Assembly (NCBI GenBank): GCA_003023745.1
Contig: PXYV01000011.1
Span: forward strand, 1-64,000
DNA length: 64,000 nucleotides
From: Sulfobacillus acidophilus
GTDB lineage: Bacteria; Bacillota; Sulfobacillia; Sulfobacillales; Sulfobacillaceae
Direction: 5' to 3'
Shown: positions 33,664-42,510 of the stretch, one piece after another
How positions within the stretch are numbered: position 1 is the stretch's first letter
Layout of the letters: each line of letters begins with the position of its first letter
Translations under genes and position numbers: made by a program
The notes under the pieces: model-generated
The model's database searches: none
What the model saw: only the letters and a program-made list of their open reading frames with translations
Told to the model about the DNA's origin: nothing

Positions 33664-35630
33664 GAGTCATTCGAGCCGTGGCCGTCAACACTTGGCGTCT
33701 GGCTTGGCGTGATCCGTTAACGCGGATTGAACTGGGTATGCTTGCCGTCTTGGCCCTCCTCGCTGCCATTGCCGCAATCGGGTCACCCACGTCGGGCGAC
33801 GGGGCGGTGCAAATGTTTGCGGTTGCCTACAGTGCCACTCCATTTGCACTCGTGCTGATCGTTGGGCAAATCGGGCGCAATGTGCGCGAAGAGGCCGGTT
33901 GGTGGTCACGGCCACTATCTCGCGACCAAGTTTTGCTAGGGCGATTCGCAGGATACGCGGCGGTTGGCAGCACCTTGGTGGGTGTCACCGCGACCTGGGG
34001 CTGGATCCTCATGACCGTGCTAGCTCACCTCGATCCGTGGTCCGGACTGGTGTGGACGTTTTGGTTTGCCTTGCTAACCATTCCGGCGGTGTTAACGGTA
34101 ACGGGCGGTGCGCTCTGGCTGCAAACGGCGGTAAATAATCCCCATCGCTATTTTGCTTGGGCTATTATCCTATCTCTCATCGTTGCCTTTGCGGAGTACA
34201 AGCTTTGTATGTTTACGGCCGCTTGGCCGCATTTGTCCTTTTTCAATCCGTTTCCAGGATTTTTAGAACTTGGACTCGCGCTGCCGCCATCGCTACTCAC
34301 ACCGATTGGTATCAGTGGTTGGATCTGGATCAATCGGGTGCTGTGGGGAACGATCGGAATGTTACTGGTCGTAGCAGCGATACGCCGACCCGTGGGGCCC
34401 TACCCAATGCGCCCAGGGCCGACAACACGCATCGTCATGGCCCTGCTGGGGGTTGGTGCCGTTGCGTGCGCTGTTATTTTGGCCATCACCGCTCAACGCC
34501 TGTCGCCTCCGGTATCCTCGACCTATTCCGCCAGCACAAATTTTTTCTGTCGCGACGCCCGTATCCAACTCACCGTCAATGCCCAGACCGGTCAATGGCA
34601 GGGACAGTTTCGCTGCCGCCCCTCGCGAGCCGGAACCCTGCGTTTTGCAGCCAATGCAGGACTCACGCTGACGGCTTTTAGCAGAGGGCGCCAGCCGATT
34701 TCGTTACACGTCGGCCTCGTTTCAAAAGATTCAGCCCAACGGCAGTGGCAAATGTCCATCTTACGTCGGCACACCGTGACGTTTGTCTTGACGGGTCATT
34801 TGTTGCCGTACCCCTCGACCCTGCCCTATCGCCCCTTTTCGGTGGGACAGGTCTACTCCGGTCTAGCCGCCGGCTATGGGCATGTATTCATCGCCGAAGC
34901 CCAAAAGGGTTTGCCTACCTGTCTAACCGCATCGACGCCAGTCCAGCTTAGCCTGCGGGACTTGGCGCCCGGGCCATTGGTCACCAACGCCGTATGGGAC
35001 CAACTGAGCCGCGTCTGGGTGGCTCGGCTCGGTACCCTCACAGTCGATACGGGCGATTTGGTGAAAATCCGTCGAGGTCCAACGACAATTTGGCTGCCTG
35101 AGGCCGGGGGGATTAGTTTGGCGCCGTTTCTTCCCTACGTAGGATCTCTGCGCAGTCTCACAGCATGGCTGCCGTTGCCCAAGCATATCTCGTTCGTGCC
35201 CAGTCCGGTCATCTCACAAGCCGCCTGGCACACACCTGATATCGTGTACACCGATGTACACCCGTTTGTTGAGCCGCGCGATCCGATCAGCAACAGTGAT
35301 TCCCCTCCAACCAACTACACCGCAACACTGACCCTGGCACGCCTGCTATGGACCTCGATGGCAGCGACCCCCAAAACCGATCAAGACGTGGTGTTAACGG
35401 TACTGCTGATGTATTCTCACAGTAATCCCGTCAACTTTTTCTTGTTGCTCGATCAAGTACAACAAGGGCGAGTGACCGACGTAGGACCCTTGACACCGAA
35501 TCAGCGTCACAACATTTTGCGCACGTGGCAGCTGTTGCAATCTCAAACGCGCCGGCGTCAGCGCATCTGGCTTGTACACCAATACCGCACTGCCCAAACG
35601 CATACCGCTGACGGGGAGGTGAGATCGTGA
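33660..35630 (+). CDS. ABC-2-type permease with large extracytoplasmic domain
   Basis: 656 residues. About seven membrane helices lie in residues 20-280: for example ELGMLAVLALLAAIAAIG, TPFALVLIVGQIG, GWILMTVLA, FALLTIPAVLTVTGG, and IVMALLGVGAVACAVILAIT. The remaining 370 residues are soluble, beta-rich and placed outside if the N-terminus is cytoplasmic; they contain two Cys about 25 residues apart (FFCRDAR, QFRCRPS). The layout resembles ABC permease-M1 peptidase fusions, but there is no HExxH motif. Start overlaps ATPase 2 by four bases. Confidence 0.7.
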   Translation: MRVIRAVAVNTWRLAWRDPLTRIELGMLAVLALLAAIAAIGSPTSGDGAVQMFAVAYSATPFALVLIVGQIGRNVREEAGWWSRPLSRDQVLLGRFAGYAAVGSTLVGVTATWGWILMTVLAHLDPWSGLVWTFWFALLTIPAVLTVTGGALWLQTAVNNPHRYFAWAIILSLIVAFAEYKLCMFTAAWPHLSFFNPFPGFLELGLALPPSLLTPIGISGWIWINRVLWGTIGMLLVVAAIRRPVGPYPMRPGPTTRIVMALLGVGAVACAVILAITAQRLSPPVSSTYSASTNFFCRDARIQLTVNAQTGQWQGQFRCRPSRAGTLRFAANAGLTLTAFSRGRQPISLHVGLVSKDSAQRQWQMSILRRHTVTFVLTGHLLPYPSTLPYRPFSVGQVYSGLAAGYGHVFIAEAQKGLPTCLTASTPVQLSLRDLAPGPLVTNAVWDQLSRVWVARLGTLTVDTGDLVKIRRGPTTIWLPEAGGISLAPFLPYVGSLRSLTAWLPLPKHISFVPSPVISQAAWHTPDIVYTDVHPFVEPRDPISNSDSPPTNYTATLTLARLLWTSMAATPKTDQDVVLTVLLMYSHSNPVNFFLLLDQVQQGRVTDVGPLTPNQRHNILRTWQLLQSQTRRRQRIWLVHQYRTAQTHTADGEVRS

Positions 35631-36304
35631 CCGCTTTACCCAACTTGCGCGTGGCCGCCATTGAGCTCAGACTGATACCACTCGTAGGTTATCTTTTGCT
35701 CGCGGTGGCACTCGCTTTACTTGCGCTAACGCACGGTCCCTTGGAACTGGCGCGAAATTGGCAAAGACACTTCATCGAAAACATGGAAGCGTTTGTGCCG
35801 TTATCCCTAGCCTTGTTGAGTGCCCCGATGCTCATCGCCGACAGTGAACAGGGAATGGTTGAGTTAAATGCCACATTGCCGCACCGTGCCATCTTGACGG
35901 TGAGATTTTTAGCGGTGTGGGCGGTCAGTTGGGCTTTTCTATTAGCGGGAGCGGAGTTCATGAATCTATTGTGGGGGCCCGTGCCGTTTTGGTCCGGTGT
36001 GTTGGCTGCGTTTGGACCTGCTGTCTTCCTGACAGGGGTGGCGTTTTGGGCCACCCTTATCACGGCACGGGTGTCCGTCGGATATCTGGTCGTCATTGGA
36101 CTTTGTGTAACCGACCTCATTTTGAAGATTTTGGGAGCCTTTGCCACCGTTCCCGCACTGCAACTCATCGACACGTTTTCGTACCGCTGGGCCACTCCCG
36201 CCCTGTCCTGGTGGGTACCCAAAGTGTTCATGCTCGCAGTAGGCATTGTCTTGATTGTGCAAGCTATTCGGTTGGTCGCGCGCTATTGGTCGCGGTCGCT
36301 CTAG
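35627..36304 (+). CDS. ABC-2-type membrane permease
   Basis: 225 residues with about six membrane helices (LIPLVGYLLLAVALALLAL; MEAFVPLSLALLSAPML; LAVWAVSWAFLLAGAEF; FLTGVAFWATLITA; YLVVIGLCVTDLILKIL; VFMLAVGIVLIVQAI). No substrate-binding domain. The GTG start overlaps the previous stop (GTGA), so it is the fourth cistron of the operon and probably pairs with the larger permease. Its 3' end overlaps a convergent small gene. Confidence 0.72.
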   Translation: MTALPNLRVAAIELRLIPLVGYLLLAVALALLALTHGPLELARNWQRHFIENMEAFVPLSLALLSAPMLIADSEQGMVELNATLPHRAILTVRFLAVWAVSWAFLLAGAEFMNLLWGPVPFWSGVLAAFGPAVFLTGVAFWATLITARVSVGYLVVIGLCVTDLILKILGAFATVPALQLIDTFSYRWATPALSWWVPKVFMLAVGIVLIVQAIRLVARYWSRSL

Positions 36305-36659
36305 TGGCCTCTCGCTTCAGGCGCTGCTCCACCAACCAGGTACCGGAACGCGCATTAATCGCGATGAGCCAGGTGGTAGTCTTAAAGACCCTAGCCGAGT
36401 GCCCCATCATAACCCAAGCCAGGTGCGGCGAGCGGGTCCCCCACCATACTAACGTGGGCGGTGTCAGCGACTTTTCCGACAACGTGACACCATCGTGCCT
36501 TCTGCTCACGATCGCCATCGCCCCGTCTGCCGAGACAGATGGCGTTGCCGAGGAAATCGAGACATGGTAACCAAGGCGCTGGGCAACGAGCGCGGCACCA
36601 CGCAGTGGCCGAACCGTCGCCGCACCGCGCACCTTGAGCACCATCGCCATGACCACCAC
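36264..36659 (-). CDS. Small membrane-anchored hypothetical protein
   Basis: 131 residues. N-terminal membrane helix (AILASLVVVMAMVLKV if read slightly upstream of the first ATG), then a beta-rich part with TLVWWGTRSPHLAWVMMGHSA and TTTWLIAINARSGTWLVEQRL, which looks like a folded extracytoplasmic domain. A perfect AAGGAGG lies about 36 bases before the ATG but no usual start codon in this frame follows it at normal distance, so either initiation is unusual or the 5' end carries a frameshift. Follows the maoC gene by 110 bases on the same strand. Confidence 0.4.
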   Translation of the reverse strand: MVVMAMVLKVRGAATVRPLRGAALVAQRLGYHVSISSATPSVSADGAMAIVSRRHDGVTLSEKSLTPPTLVWWGTRSPHLAWVMMGHSARVFKTTTWLIAINARSGTWLVEQRLKREATRATATNSARPTE

Positions 36660-36769
36660 GAGGGACGCTAAAATAGCCCATCCAAAAGATTTTTGCCTCC
36701 TTATCGAGTCCCTAATCTGCTATCACCACCTAAGCTGGATCCCTCGGCGGGCATTCTAAGACGGCGCGA

Positions 36770-37156
36770 TCATCCCGGCAGGCGAATACGCATCCGGCCA
36801 GTTACAGCGGGCTTGGTATCCTTTTCTCCTAATTGCACATCCAAATGTGCAATCCGCTCTTCAATTTGCCGTACGCGGGCGGTAATCATCAACTCATGAT
36901 CGGGTAAAACCATCTGCCGAAACCTCACATGAAACTGCTCCAGTCGCGCGCTTGGCTCCACTTGTTCCATAATGCGGCTAGCCATAAGCCCCATGTTCAG
37001 CATTCCATGGACGATGACACCCGGAAAGCCAAAGGCTTTAGCTACAGCATCGTTATAGTGGATGGGGTTGTAGTCGTCTGCAGCCCCGGCATATCGCACC
37101 AGTTGCTCGCGCGATATGCGAATGATAAATGGGCCGAACACATCACCCACCTGCAT
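36770..37156 (-). CDS. MaoC-family enoyl-CoA hydratase subunit
   Basis: Hot-dog fold, 128 residues. The hydratase signature is ADDYNPIHYND, with Asp and His of the catalytic dyad, followed by FGFPGVIVHGMLNMGL and HVRFRQMVLPDHEL. Short single-domain MaoC proteins pair with an FAS1-like subunit, and that partner is the gene immediately upstream with a 14-base overlap. The pair resembles HadA/HadB-type heterodimers. Start at the ATG at 37156. Confidence 0.88.
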   Translation of the reverse strand: MQVGDVFGPFIIRISREQLVRYAGAADDYNPIHYNDAVAKAFGFPGVIVHGMLNMGLMASRIMEQVEPSARLEQFHVRFRQMVLPDHELMITARVRQIEERIAHLDVQLGEKDTKPAVTGRMRIRLPG

Positions 37157-37598
37157 GAGCAACCTCCTCCGTCACGACCAGCACGGCTCGAGCTCGAAAT
37201 GCTATCTCCCCAGCCTGATTTATTCCTTCGCTGGCGACCGTAATCAAGGTCATTTGTCCCTGCTGCCCAGTCCGCGTTTTAACCCCCTCTATCCAGCCAC
37301 TCACGCGAATTTCATCCTTGGCACAAATGGGAGCAGCCCATTCGAATTCCTGTTCTCCATGGAGAACACCGGCCTCGGGCAACGTCAGGCCGGGGATCTC
37401 CCAAGGCAACAACGTAACCACAAACGTTGGTGGTGCAACCACGTCTCGATACCCTGCTGCGTGCGCCCGCTCTGGCGAAAAATGTATTGGGTTGTCCAAC
37501 TGCAGGGCCCGCGCAAACTTGGCAATCGCGCCTCGCTCGACCTCATGCACCCGCCAGGGGGAATGCTCCCCCAAACGCTCTGCATCCAAGATTAACAC
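37143..37598 (-). CDS. FAS1-like dehydratase, MaoC N-terminal-type subunit
   Basis: 151 residues, hot-dog fold: VERGAIAKFARALQLDNPIHFSPERAHAAGYRDVVAPPTFVVTLLPW is typical of MaoC_dehydrat_N proteins, including the APPTF segment. HGEQEFEWAAPICAKDEI and the VKTRTGQQGQMTLI strand follow. It retains NPIH at the position of the catalytic motif. GTG start with GGGGGATAG upstream. Expected to form a heterodimer with the downstream MaoC protein and hydrate an enoyl-CoA. Confidence 0.85.
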   Translation of the reverse strand: MLILDAERLGEHSPWRVHEVERGAIAKFARALQLDNPIHFSPERAHAAGYRDVVAPPTFVVTLLPWEIPGLTLPEAGVLHGEQEFEWAAPICAKDEIRVSGWIEGVKTRTGQQGQMTLITVASEGINQAGEIAFRARAVLVVTEEVAHAGG

Positions 37599-37634
37599 CC
37601 CAGCTATCCCCCTATCCGTCAGGTAAAGGCCCGA

Positions 37635-38504
37635 TCACTCGCCCATCTTGGGCGATGATTTTTTCGGCATCAGCTCTCGCATCCGGTCCCAATCGTCTTG
37701 GGTCAGACGATCCAACCCATTAAACATACCGGCCCCATAGAGCCATTCCCCGCCATCGATTGTGACCACTTCCCCGTTAATGTACGCGGCGGCGTCCGAG
37801 ACCAAATAGGCCGCCAACGTCGTCAGTTCCTCGGGTCGACCCACCCGTTTCAGCGGGACCCGATTTTGAGCGGCATTTGCCAGTTCTTCCGTAGGCATGA
37901 GCCGAGACCAGGCACCTTGGGTCGGAAATGGTCCGGGAGCGATGGCAACTTGACGGATGTGATGCGGCGCCCACTCGGTTGCTAAGGATCGCGTCATGGC
38001 AAGAACACCTGCCTTCGCAACCGCTGAAGGCACGACATATCCCGATCCGGTCCAAGCATACGTTGTCGTAATATTGAGCACAGTGCCCGGTTCTCCTCGG
38101 GCAATCCATCGTTTCCCTGCCGCCAATGTGCAATACATGGTTCCGTGCAATACAATATTGATGACGGCGTCTACCGCCCGGGGAGAAAGTCGTTCCGTCG
38201 GACTGATAAAATTGCCGGCGGCATTGTTTACTAACACGTCCAGTTTGCCATAATGCATAAAAATTTCGTCCATCACTTGGTCCACAGCATCGGGCATGCG
38301 AATGTCAAGAGGATGAACCCATACCGTCAAATTCTGAGCTTGCATCTGGACGCGGGCCTGTTCTAAAACGTCAGCGCGACGACCTACCAAAGCTAACTTG
38401 GCACCCAGTCTCCCAAACGTCTCCGCCATCTGCCGTCCTAATCCGGTACCGCCGCCCGTCACCAAAATGACCTTGTCCTGCAATAAATCATCGCGAAAAA
38501 TCAT
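37635..38504 (-). CDS. SDR of the 2,4-dienoyl-CoA reductase type
   Basis: About 289 residues. TGGGTGLGR cofactor motif, LVGRRADVLEQA, LVNNAAGNFISPTERLSPRAVDAVI, then ITTTYAWTGSGYVVPSAVAKAGVLAMTRSLA where Lys is kept but Tyr is not in the usual YxxxK spacing, as in DECR enzymes; IAPGPFPT and TIDGGEWL end the core. NNAAGNF and the missing Tyr point to the DECR/PDCR group, which reduces 2,4-dienoyl-CoA with NADPH. Five bases after the MBL-fold gene. Confidence 0.82.
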   Translation of the reverse strand: MIFRDDLLQDKVILVTGGGTGLGRQMAETFGRLGAKLALVGRRADVLEQARVQMQAQNLTVWVHPLDIRMPDAVDQVMDEIFMHYGKLDVLVNNAAGNFISPTERLSPRAVDAVINIVLHGTMYCTLAAGKRWIARGEPGTVLNITTTYAWTGSGYVVPSAVAKAGVLAMTRSLATEWAPHHIRQVAIAPGPFPTQGAWSRLMPTEELANAAQNRVPLKRVGRPEELTTLAAYLVSDAAAYINGEVVTIDGGEWLYGAGMFNGLDRLTQDDWDRMRELMPKKSSPKMGE

Positions 38505-38509
38505 GCGCC

Positions 38510-39328
38510 TCACACCTTTCTAAACCGACCGCCATCATCGATAGCCAGGCCGATATCAACACACCAAGCTAGATGGCCCCGAACCATCCATTCCCCCAGC
38601 TCCATCTCCCGCGGTGCCAAGACATCTCCGTAAATCTGCTCGGCTATGCTGCGCGGGTCCGTCACCCCCTGATCCAGCAAGGCCAAAATCTGGTCGTTGC
38701 GCTGTTGCCGATGGGTCTGATAGTAAGCCAGATATTGATCGGGGTTTCGCACCACCTCCCCATGACCCGGACCGATAATTTCTGCGCCCAACTGCCGCAA
38801 AATTTGTAACGTCGTCAAATATTTTGCCATGTTGCCGTCTGGAGGAACGATCACCGAAGTCGTATTGCCCAACACGTTATCGCCTGCCAACAATATGCGT
38901 TCTGTCGGGATCCAAAAGTTCACCTGGCCGCACGTATGCCCCGGTGCTGGCACCACATCGACTCGAATTCCCACAATATCCACATAACTGCGCGGAATTA
39001 TCTGCCAAGACGCACGTGTCTTTTCATCCAGATAACCGAGGTCGTGTGCACCGATATAGAGGGGCGCTTGCCATCGCTCACTCGCCCACACGCCCCCACC
39101 ACTGTGATCGCCATGATAATGGGTAACATAAATAGCCTGCACCCGAGGTGCGCCTAACCCTTCCCAATCTCCTTCCAAGGTGGACTGCGCCGCGACGTGA
39201 CCGTCCCCGGTGTCGATCAGGATCACTTCGCGCTCATTGCCAATCCAATAACATTCCGTGAACTGGTAAGGCGGGAGCGTTTTTGACGGCACATGCGATT
39301 GCCAGACTATCTCCCCTAACTTTTCCAC
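38510..39328 (-). CDS. MBL-fold metal-dependent hydrolase
   Basis: 272 residues. Metal motif THYHGDHSGG, then VVPAPGHTCGQVNFWI, LLAGDNVLG and IGPGHGEVV, the glyoxalase-II-like series. A C-terminal helical region with IAEQIYGDVLAPREMELGEWMVRGHLAWC follows, as in beta-lactamase-like proteins acting on thioesters. In this acyl-CoA operon a thioesterase or hydrolase role is plausible (inference). Overlaps the Nudix gene by 13 bases. Confidence 0.82.
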   Translation of the reverse strand: MEKLGEIVWQSHVPSKTLPPYQFTECYWIGNEREVILIDTGDGHVAAQSTLEGDWEGLGAPRVQAIYVTHYHGDHSGGGVWASERWQAPLYIGAHDLGYLDEKTRASWQIIPRSYVDIVGIRVDVVPAPGHTCGQVNFWIPTERILLAGDNVLGNTTSVIVPPDGNMAKYLTTLQILRQLGAEIIGPGHGEVVRNPDQYLAYYQTHRQQRNDQILALLDQGVTDPRSIAEQIYGDVLAPREMELGEWMVRGHLAWCVDIGLAIDDGGRFRKV

Positions 39329-40005
39329 TGATCCTCATCCTTCTGCCAACGATTTTCGAAAGCCGCAGCTGTACACCACTGAGACAACCATAGGAGGACA
39401 TAACGAGTTGGATTGGCGAGTTCAAGCTGGGCCAGTGCCTCATGCACGCCGATCCATCGATAGCTCGTTGCCTCGGGTTCGCGCACAACCACCGGAAATT
39501 GATCGACCAGCACTGCAAAAAAGCGTGTATCAAAACGATAGGGAACCTGCGGAGGAGGAACAAGCCGTCCAAGATAGTAGAACGAGCCAAAATTAAGTGG
39601 CCCGCCAGTGTTCCAGTTCGCAAGGGCCAGGCCCGTCTCCTCGTAACACTCACGCACAGCTGCCACCCAATAAGGCCAAAGCTCTTGATTCCCTCTGTCC
39701 GGCATCCATGTAGACGGCGCCTCGGCCTTAATTCGCATGCATTGTAGGTAATCCGCGGTCTTGACAGAAAGCGGGCTCTGGTCACGCGCTTGCATGAGCC
39801 GAGCTAACACAGAGGCGTTGGGTTGCAAACCAGAAAGCCAGCGAGTGTCGCAATCCACTGCATCAACACGACCGCCAGGAAACGCCCAAAGGCCAGGAAA
39901 AGCTCGTAATGTGGGCGCGCGCTGCAGCAGCAACACTGAAAGCGGCTTACCATGCCGACTGATTAGGACTAATGTGGACGCAGGGATCAAGGGCGCATCA
40001 CTCAT
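39316..40005 (-). CDS. Nudix hydrolase of NUDT19-like type with split Nudix box
   Basis: 229 residues. The Nudix box is interrupted: GGRVD at residues 44-48, then about 59 extra residues, then AAVRECYEETGL at 115-126. Human NUDT19, an acyl-CoA/CoA diphosphohydrolase, has an insert at the same place, so a CoA-ester substrate is likely, in agreement with the operon. LQRAPTLRAFPGLWAFPGG and a C-terminal RFFAVLVDQFP/EATSYRWI are also in that group. The ATG overlaps the upstream SDR stop (ATGA). Confidence 0.78.
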   Translation of the reverse strand: MSDAPLIPASTLVLISRHGKPLSVLLLQRAPTLRAFPGLWAFPGGRVDAVDCDTRWLSGLQPNASVLARLMQARDQSPLSVKTADYLQCMRIKAEAPSTWMPDRGNQELWPYWVAAVRECYEETGLALANWNTGGPLNFGSFYYLGRLVPPPQVPYRFDTRFFAVLVDQFPVVVREPEATSYRWIGVHEALAQLELANPTRYVLLWLSQWCTAAAFENRWQKDEDQWKS

Positions 40006-40751
40006 ACCATCGTCAATCCGCCCGACACCGAGATGACCTGCCCCGTGATATATGACGCGCCATCGCCCGCTAAGAACATGACCATCGCCGCCACTTCCGC
40101 GGGCTCCGCAATACGACGCAACGGAATGCGCCGGATCATCTTCTCGATGAGCTTTTCCCCTGTCTCCTCCTCGCGGTTCTCGTCCAGGATGCGCGTGCGT
40201 GTAGGACCCGGCGCTACGCAATTAACCCGGATCTGATGTCGCGCCATCTCTTGTGCGATTGACTTGGAGAAGGCTACGACCCCCCCTTTGGCTCCCGCAT
40301 ATACCGCTTCGCCAGACATGCCCACGCGCCCCGCGTCGCTCACCACATTGATGATGCTGCCCGACCGTCGCTGGCACATCTGCGGCAATACCGCCCGTAT
40401 GGTATAGACCACCCCCCAAAAGTTCGTGTCCACCACTCGCCGCCAATATTGCTCGTCCTCCTCTAAAAACGGCGACGTCAGCGTATATCCAGCATTGTTG
40501 ACAAGGATATCGGGCGAACCGACACGGGCATGCAGTCGAGCAAAAGCTGACCCCACCTCATCTGCCCGACCTACGTCCACCGCCTCTCCCCAAATAATGT
40601 CAGGCAGCTGACCGCGCACTTCATCGATGCTGTCCTGGTGCAGCGCCCATACCGCTACACGAGCCCCAGCACCAATGCCCGCCTCAGCAATGGCCCGACC
40701 AATACCCCGTGCGCCGCCGGTGATTAACATAAGTTTCCCGTCCAGACTCAT
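40002..40751 (-). CDS. Short-chain dehydrogenase (FabG/BadH-like)
   Basis: 249 residues with all classical SDR motifs: TGGARGIGRA, NNAG (LVNNAGYTL), Ser in NVVSDAGRVG, YAGAKGG (YxxxK), and VAPGPTRT plus GQVISVSGG at the end. Probably oxidises a 3-hydroxyacyl-CoA or cyclic hydroxyacyl-CoA in this operon; 2-hydroxycyclohexanecarboxyl-CoA dehydrogenase is one comparable enzyme, but the substrate cannot be read from the sequence. Overlaps ipdB-like and Nudix genes by four bases each. Confidence 0.85.
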   Translation of the reverse strand: MSLDGKLMLITGGARGIGRAIAEAGIGAGARVAVWALHQDSIDEVRGQLPDIIWGEAVDVGRADEVGSAFARLHARVGSPDILVNNAGYTLTSPFLEEDEQYWRRVVDTNFWGVVYTIRAVLPQMCQRRSGSIINVVSDAGRVGMSGEAVYAGAKGGVVAFSKSIAQEMARHQIRVNCVAPGPTRTRILDENREEETGEKLIEKMIRRIPLRRIAEPAEVAAMVMFLAGDGASYITGQVISVSGGLTMV

Positions 40752-41614
40752 CCACGTCCCAGCTTTCCAACCCGCGGATATGTCGCGTGAAGCGTTTGGC
40801 GCTCCCGCTCATAAATATTCACGAATTTCTCTGCCGCCATCGGTCCGGACATGAGCTCTAATTTACGCACTTCCAACGGGTCGGCCTCGCGAATCAGCCG
40901 AATATCATCGGCCGTCGGTGGCGGTGTCGATAAAATGTCGCCTTCTCCTCCACCAATCGGAAACCCTGTCCTTTCCTGCACCTCTTCCAGTGAAACCCCG
41001 GGATGCAAACTTTTAATGGTCATTTGGCCTTGGGGTCCACGAAAGTCAAACACGCCCAGATCGGTAACGAGCGTAGTGGGCGCTCCATGCGGTCCGAGAT
41101 GTTGACGGCTTTCGCCGTTTCCCGCCCCGCTGCGAAAATCCACATGCTGCACAACGGAGCGTGGAGAATGATTAAGAATGTAGTAGAAGGTCTCTGAAAG
41201 GTGCGATGTGTCTTCGGGAATGCCCCGGGCCCCCACCAGCGCAACTTTGGGACGACTCCAGTCGCCAATGCAGGTGATATTGGTGTTCCCATATTGATCG
41301 ATTTGTGACGGATTAATCCAGATGCGAAAGTGGTCTGTAAAGATCGCGTCGAAAATGTCTTCCATCGTAAGCGGTATTCCTTGTTGCACGTCGGTTAAAA
41401 ATTGTCCGAGGGTTAACGTGGGCATCGGAGTCACGTCCATTCCTGATTCCGGAGTTGACAACACCGCCAAATCCGGCGCATACAGTCGTTTCGCCAAATG
41501 CGCCGCCAACGACCCGAAAGCGGTCACTGAACTCACCAAGACTTCACCCTTCAATTGACGGGCCATGGTGGTGATGATGACTTCGTCCACACTGAATTCC
41601 GACATTAACGGCAT
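40748..41614 (-). CDS. CoA-transferase family I beta subunit, IpdB-like
   Basis: 288 residues. QIDQYGNTNITCIG, VALVGARGIPEDTSH, TDLGVFDFRGPQGQMTIKSLHPGVSLEEVQERTGF and IRLIREADPLEVRKLEL align by eye with mycobacterial IpdB. IpdAB opens the last steroid ring (hydrolase of the C/D-ring CoA intermediate) despite its CoA-transferase fold. Preceded by AGGAGG. Thirteen bases after the alpha subunit. Whether it is an IpdB or another ring-opening/CoA-transferase subunit is inference. Confidence 0.8.
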   Translation of the reverse strand: MPLMSEFSVDEVIITTMARQLKGEVLVSSVTAFGSLAAHLAKRLYAPDLAVLSTPESGMDVTPMPTLTLGQFLTDVQQGIPLTMEDIFDAIFTDHFRIWINPSQIDQYGNTNITCIGDWSRPKVALVGARGIPEDTSHLSETFYYILNHSPRSVVQHVDFRSGAGNGESRQHLGPHGAPTTLVTDLGVFDFRGPQGQMTIKSLHPGVSLEEVQERTGFPIGGGEGDILSTPPPTADDIRLIREADPLEVRKLELMSGPMAAEKFVNIYERERQTLHATYPRVGKLGRG

Positions 41615-41627
41615 TGCGGTGCGCCTC

Positions 41628-42491
41628 CTACACTTTTAATCGTGACACCAACTCTTCGGGTCCCCCGTGATTCGTTAGGTACTGAGGGTGGTCGACGTCC
41701 ACAAATTCGGATTCGTATTGACGCCAACCCTCTTCGGAGGAAGCCGCCTTCAGGTAATCTTGCAAATGACGCAAATCGGTCCGATAATCCGGCGCGCACC
41801 CAGTCGGGTGGGCACCCCAGGGGATCTCGACGACGCCTCGCGAATATACGCGCAAAATTTGAACATCGCGTCCAAATCGCTGCAGTTCCTCGCTGGAGAG
41901 AATGCGCTCACAGGACATGAACGTTTCTTTCGCGGCTTTCGCACATAACACATCCACGTGACCGTCTCCGAGAATGACCCCGTTGCCTTGAATATCGGCG
42001 TAATTCACATGGATCAGCGCCACATCCGGTTTCAGCGCCGGAACTGCCACCAGCGTCTCCTCGCCAAACGGATCGTTGATCTCCCGAAATGACGGGTTAA
42101 CCCGCAAGACGTCAGTGCCCAATGTGGCATGCGTCGGCATAAAGGGAATTCTTTTGATTTTCGCATCAAGTCCCGCCATGACGGTGTACTCGGTCCATTC
42201 TTGGAATCGAATTGCCTGACTTTGCCGGGCTCGTCGAAAATGGGGAGCCAGGCCCAAAACCTCAAACCCGACAAAGGCATATATCACCTCGGCCACCCGC
42301 CCCGTGCCCAGCAAGAGGTCGACGTCGGGTCCACCCACGTCTACAATCACCGTTAAGTCGCGTCGATCGCTGCGTGCCAAGGCCCGTACCAGCGCCATGG
42401 GCTTGCGCGAAATTGAGGAACCACCAATGGCAACCGTCGCTCCGTTGGGAATTCGCTCAACGACCTCATCTATGCTCATGCGTTTGTCCAT
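41628..42491 (-). CDS. CoA-transferase family I alpha subunit, IpdA-like
   Basis: 287 residues. SISRKPMALVRALARSDRRDLTVIVDVGGPDVDLLLGTGRVAEVIYAFVGFE, then HFRRARQSQAIRFQEWTEYTVMAGL, in which the Glu residues fall where IpdA has its conserved Glu, and RIPFMPTHATLGTDVL. The C-terminal CAKAAKETFMSCERILSSEEL also fits. Forms a complex with the next gene's product. The pattern RKPMA..RA..RSD..DLTV supports the IpdA assignment over ordinary acetate CoA-transferases. Confidence 0.82.
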   Translation of the reverse strand: MDKRMSIDEVVERIPNGATVAIGGSSISRKPMALVRALARSDRRDLTVIVDVGGPDVDLLLGTGRVAEVIYAFVGFEVLGLAPHFRRARQSQAIRFQEWTEYTVMAGLDAKIKRIPFMPTHATLGTDVLRVNPSFREINDPFGEETLVAVPALKPDVALIHVNYADIQGNGVILGDGHVDVLCAKAAKETFMSCERILSSEELQRFGRDVQILRVYSRGVVEIPWGAHPTGCAPDYRTDLRHLQDYLKAASSEEGWRQYESEFVDVDHPQYLTNHGGPEELVSRLKV

Positions 42492-42510
42492 CGTTGCCTC
42501 CTTGCTCTCG

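Noticed and set aside
36391-36681. 96-codon minus frame beginning at the ATG near AAGGAGG
   Set aside because: Beyond the first few residues the translation is Gly/Arg/Cys-rich and unlike a folded protein; the overlapping frame looks far better.
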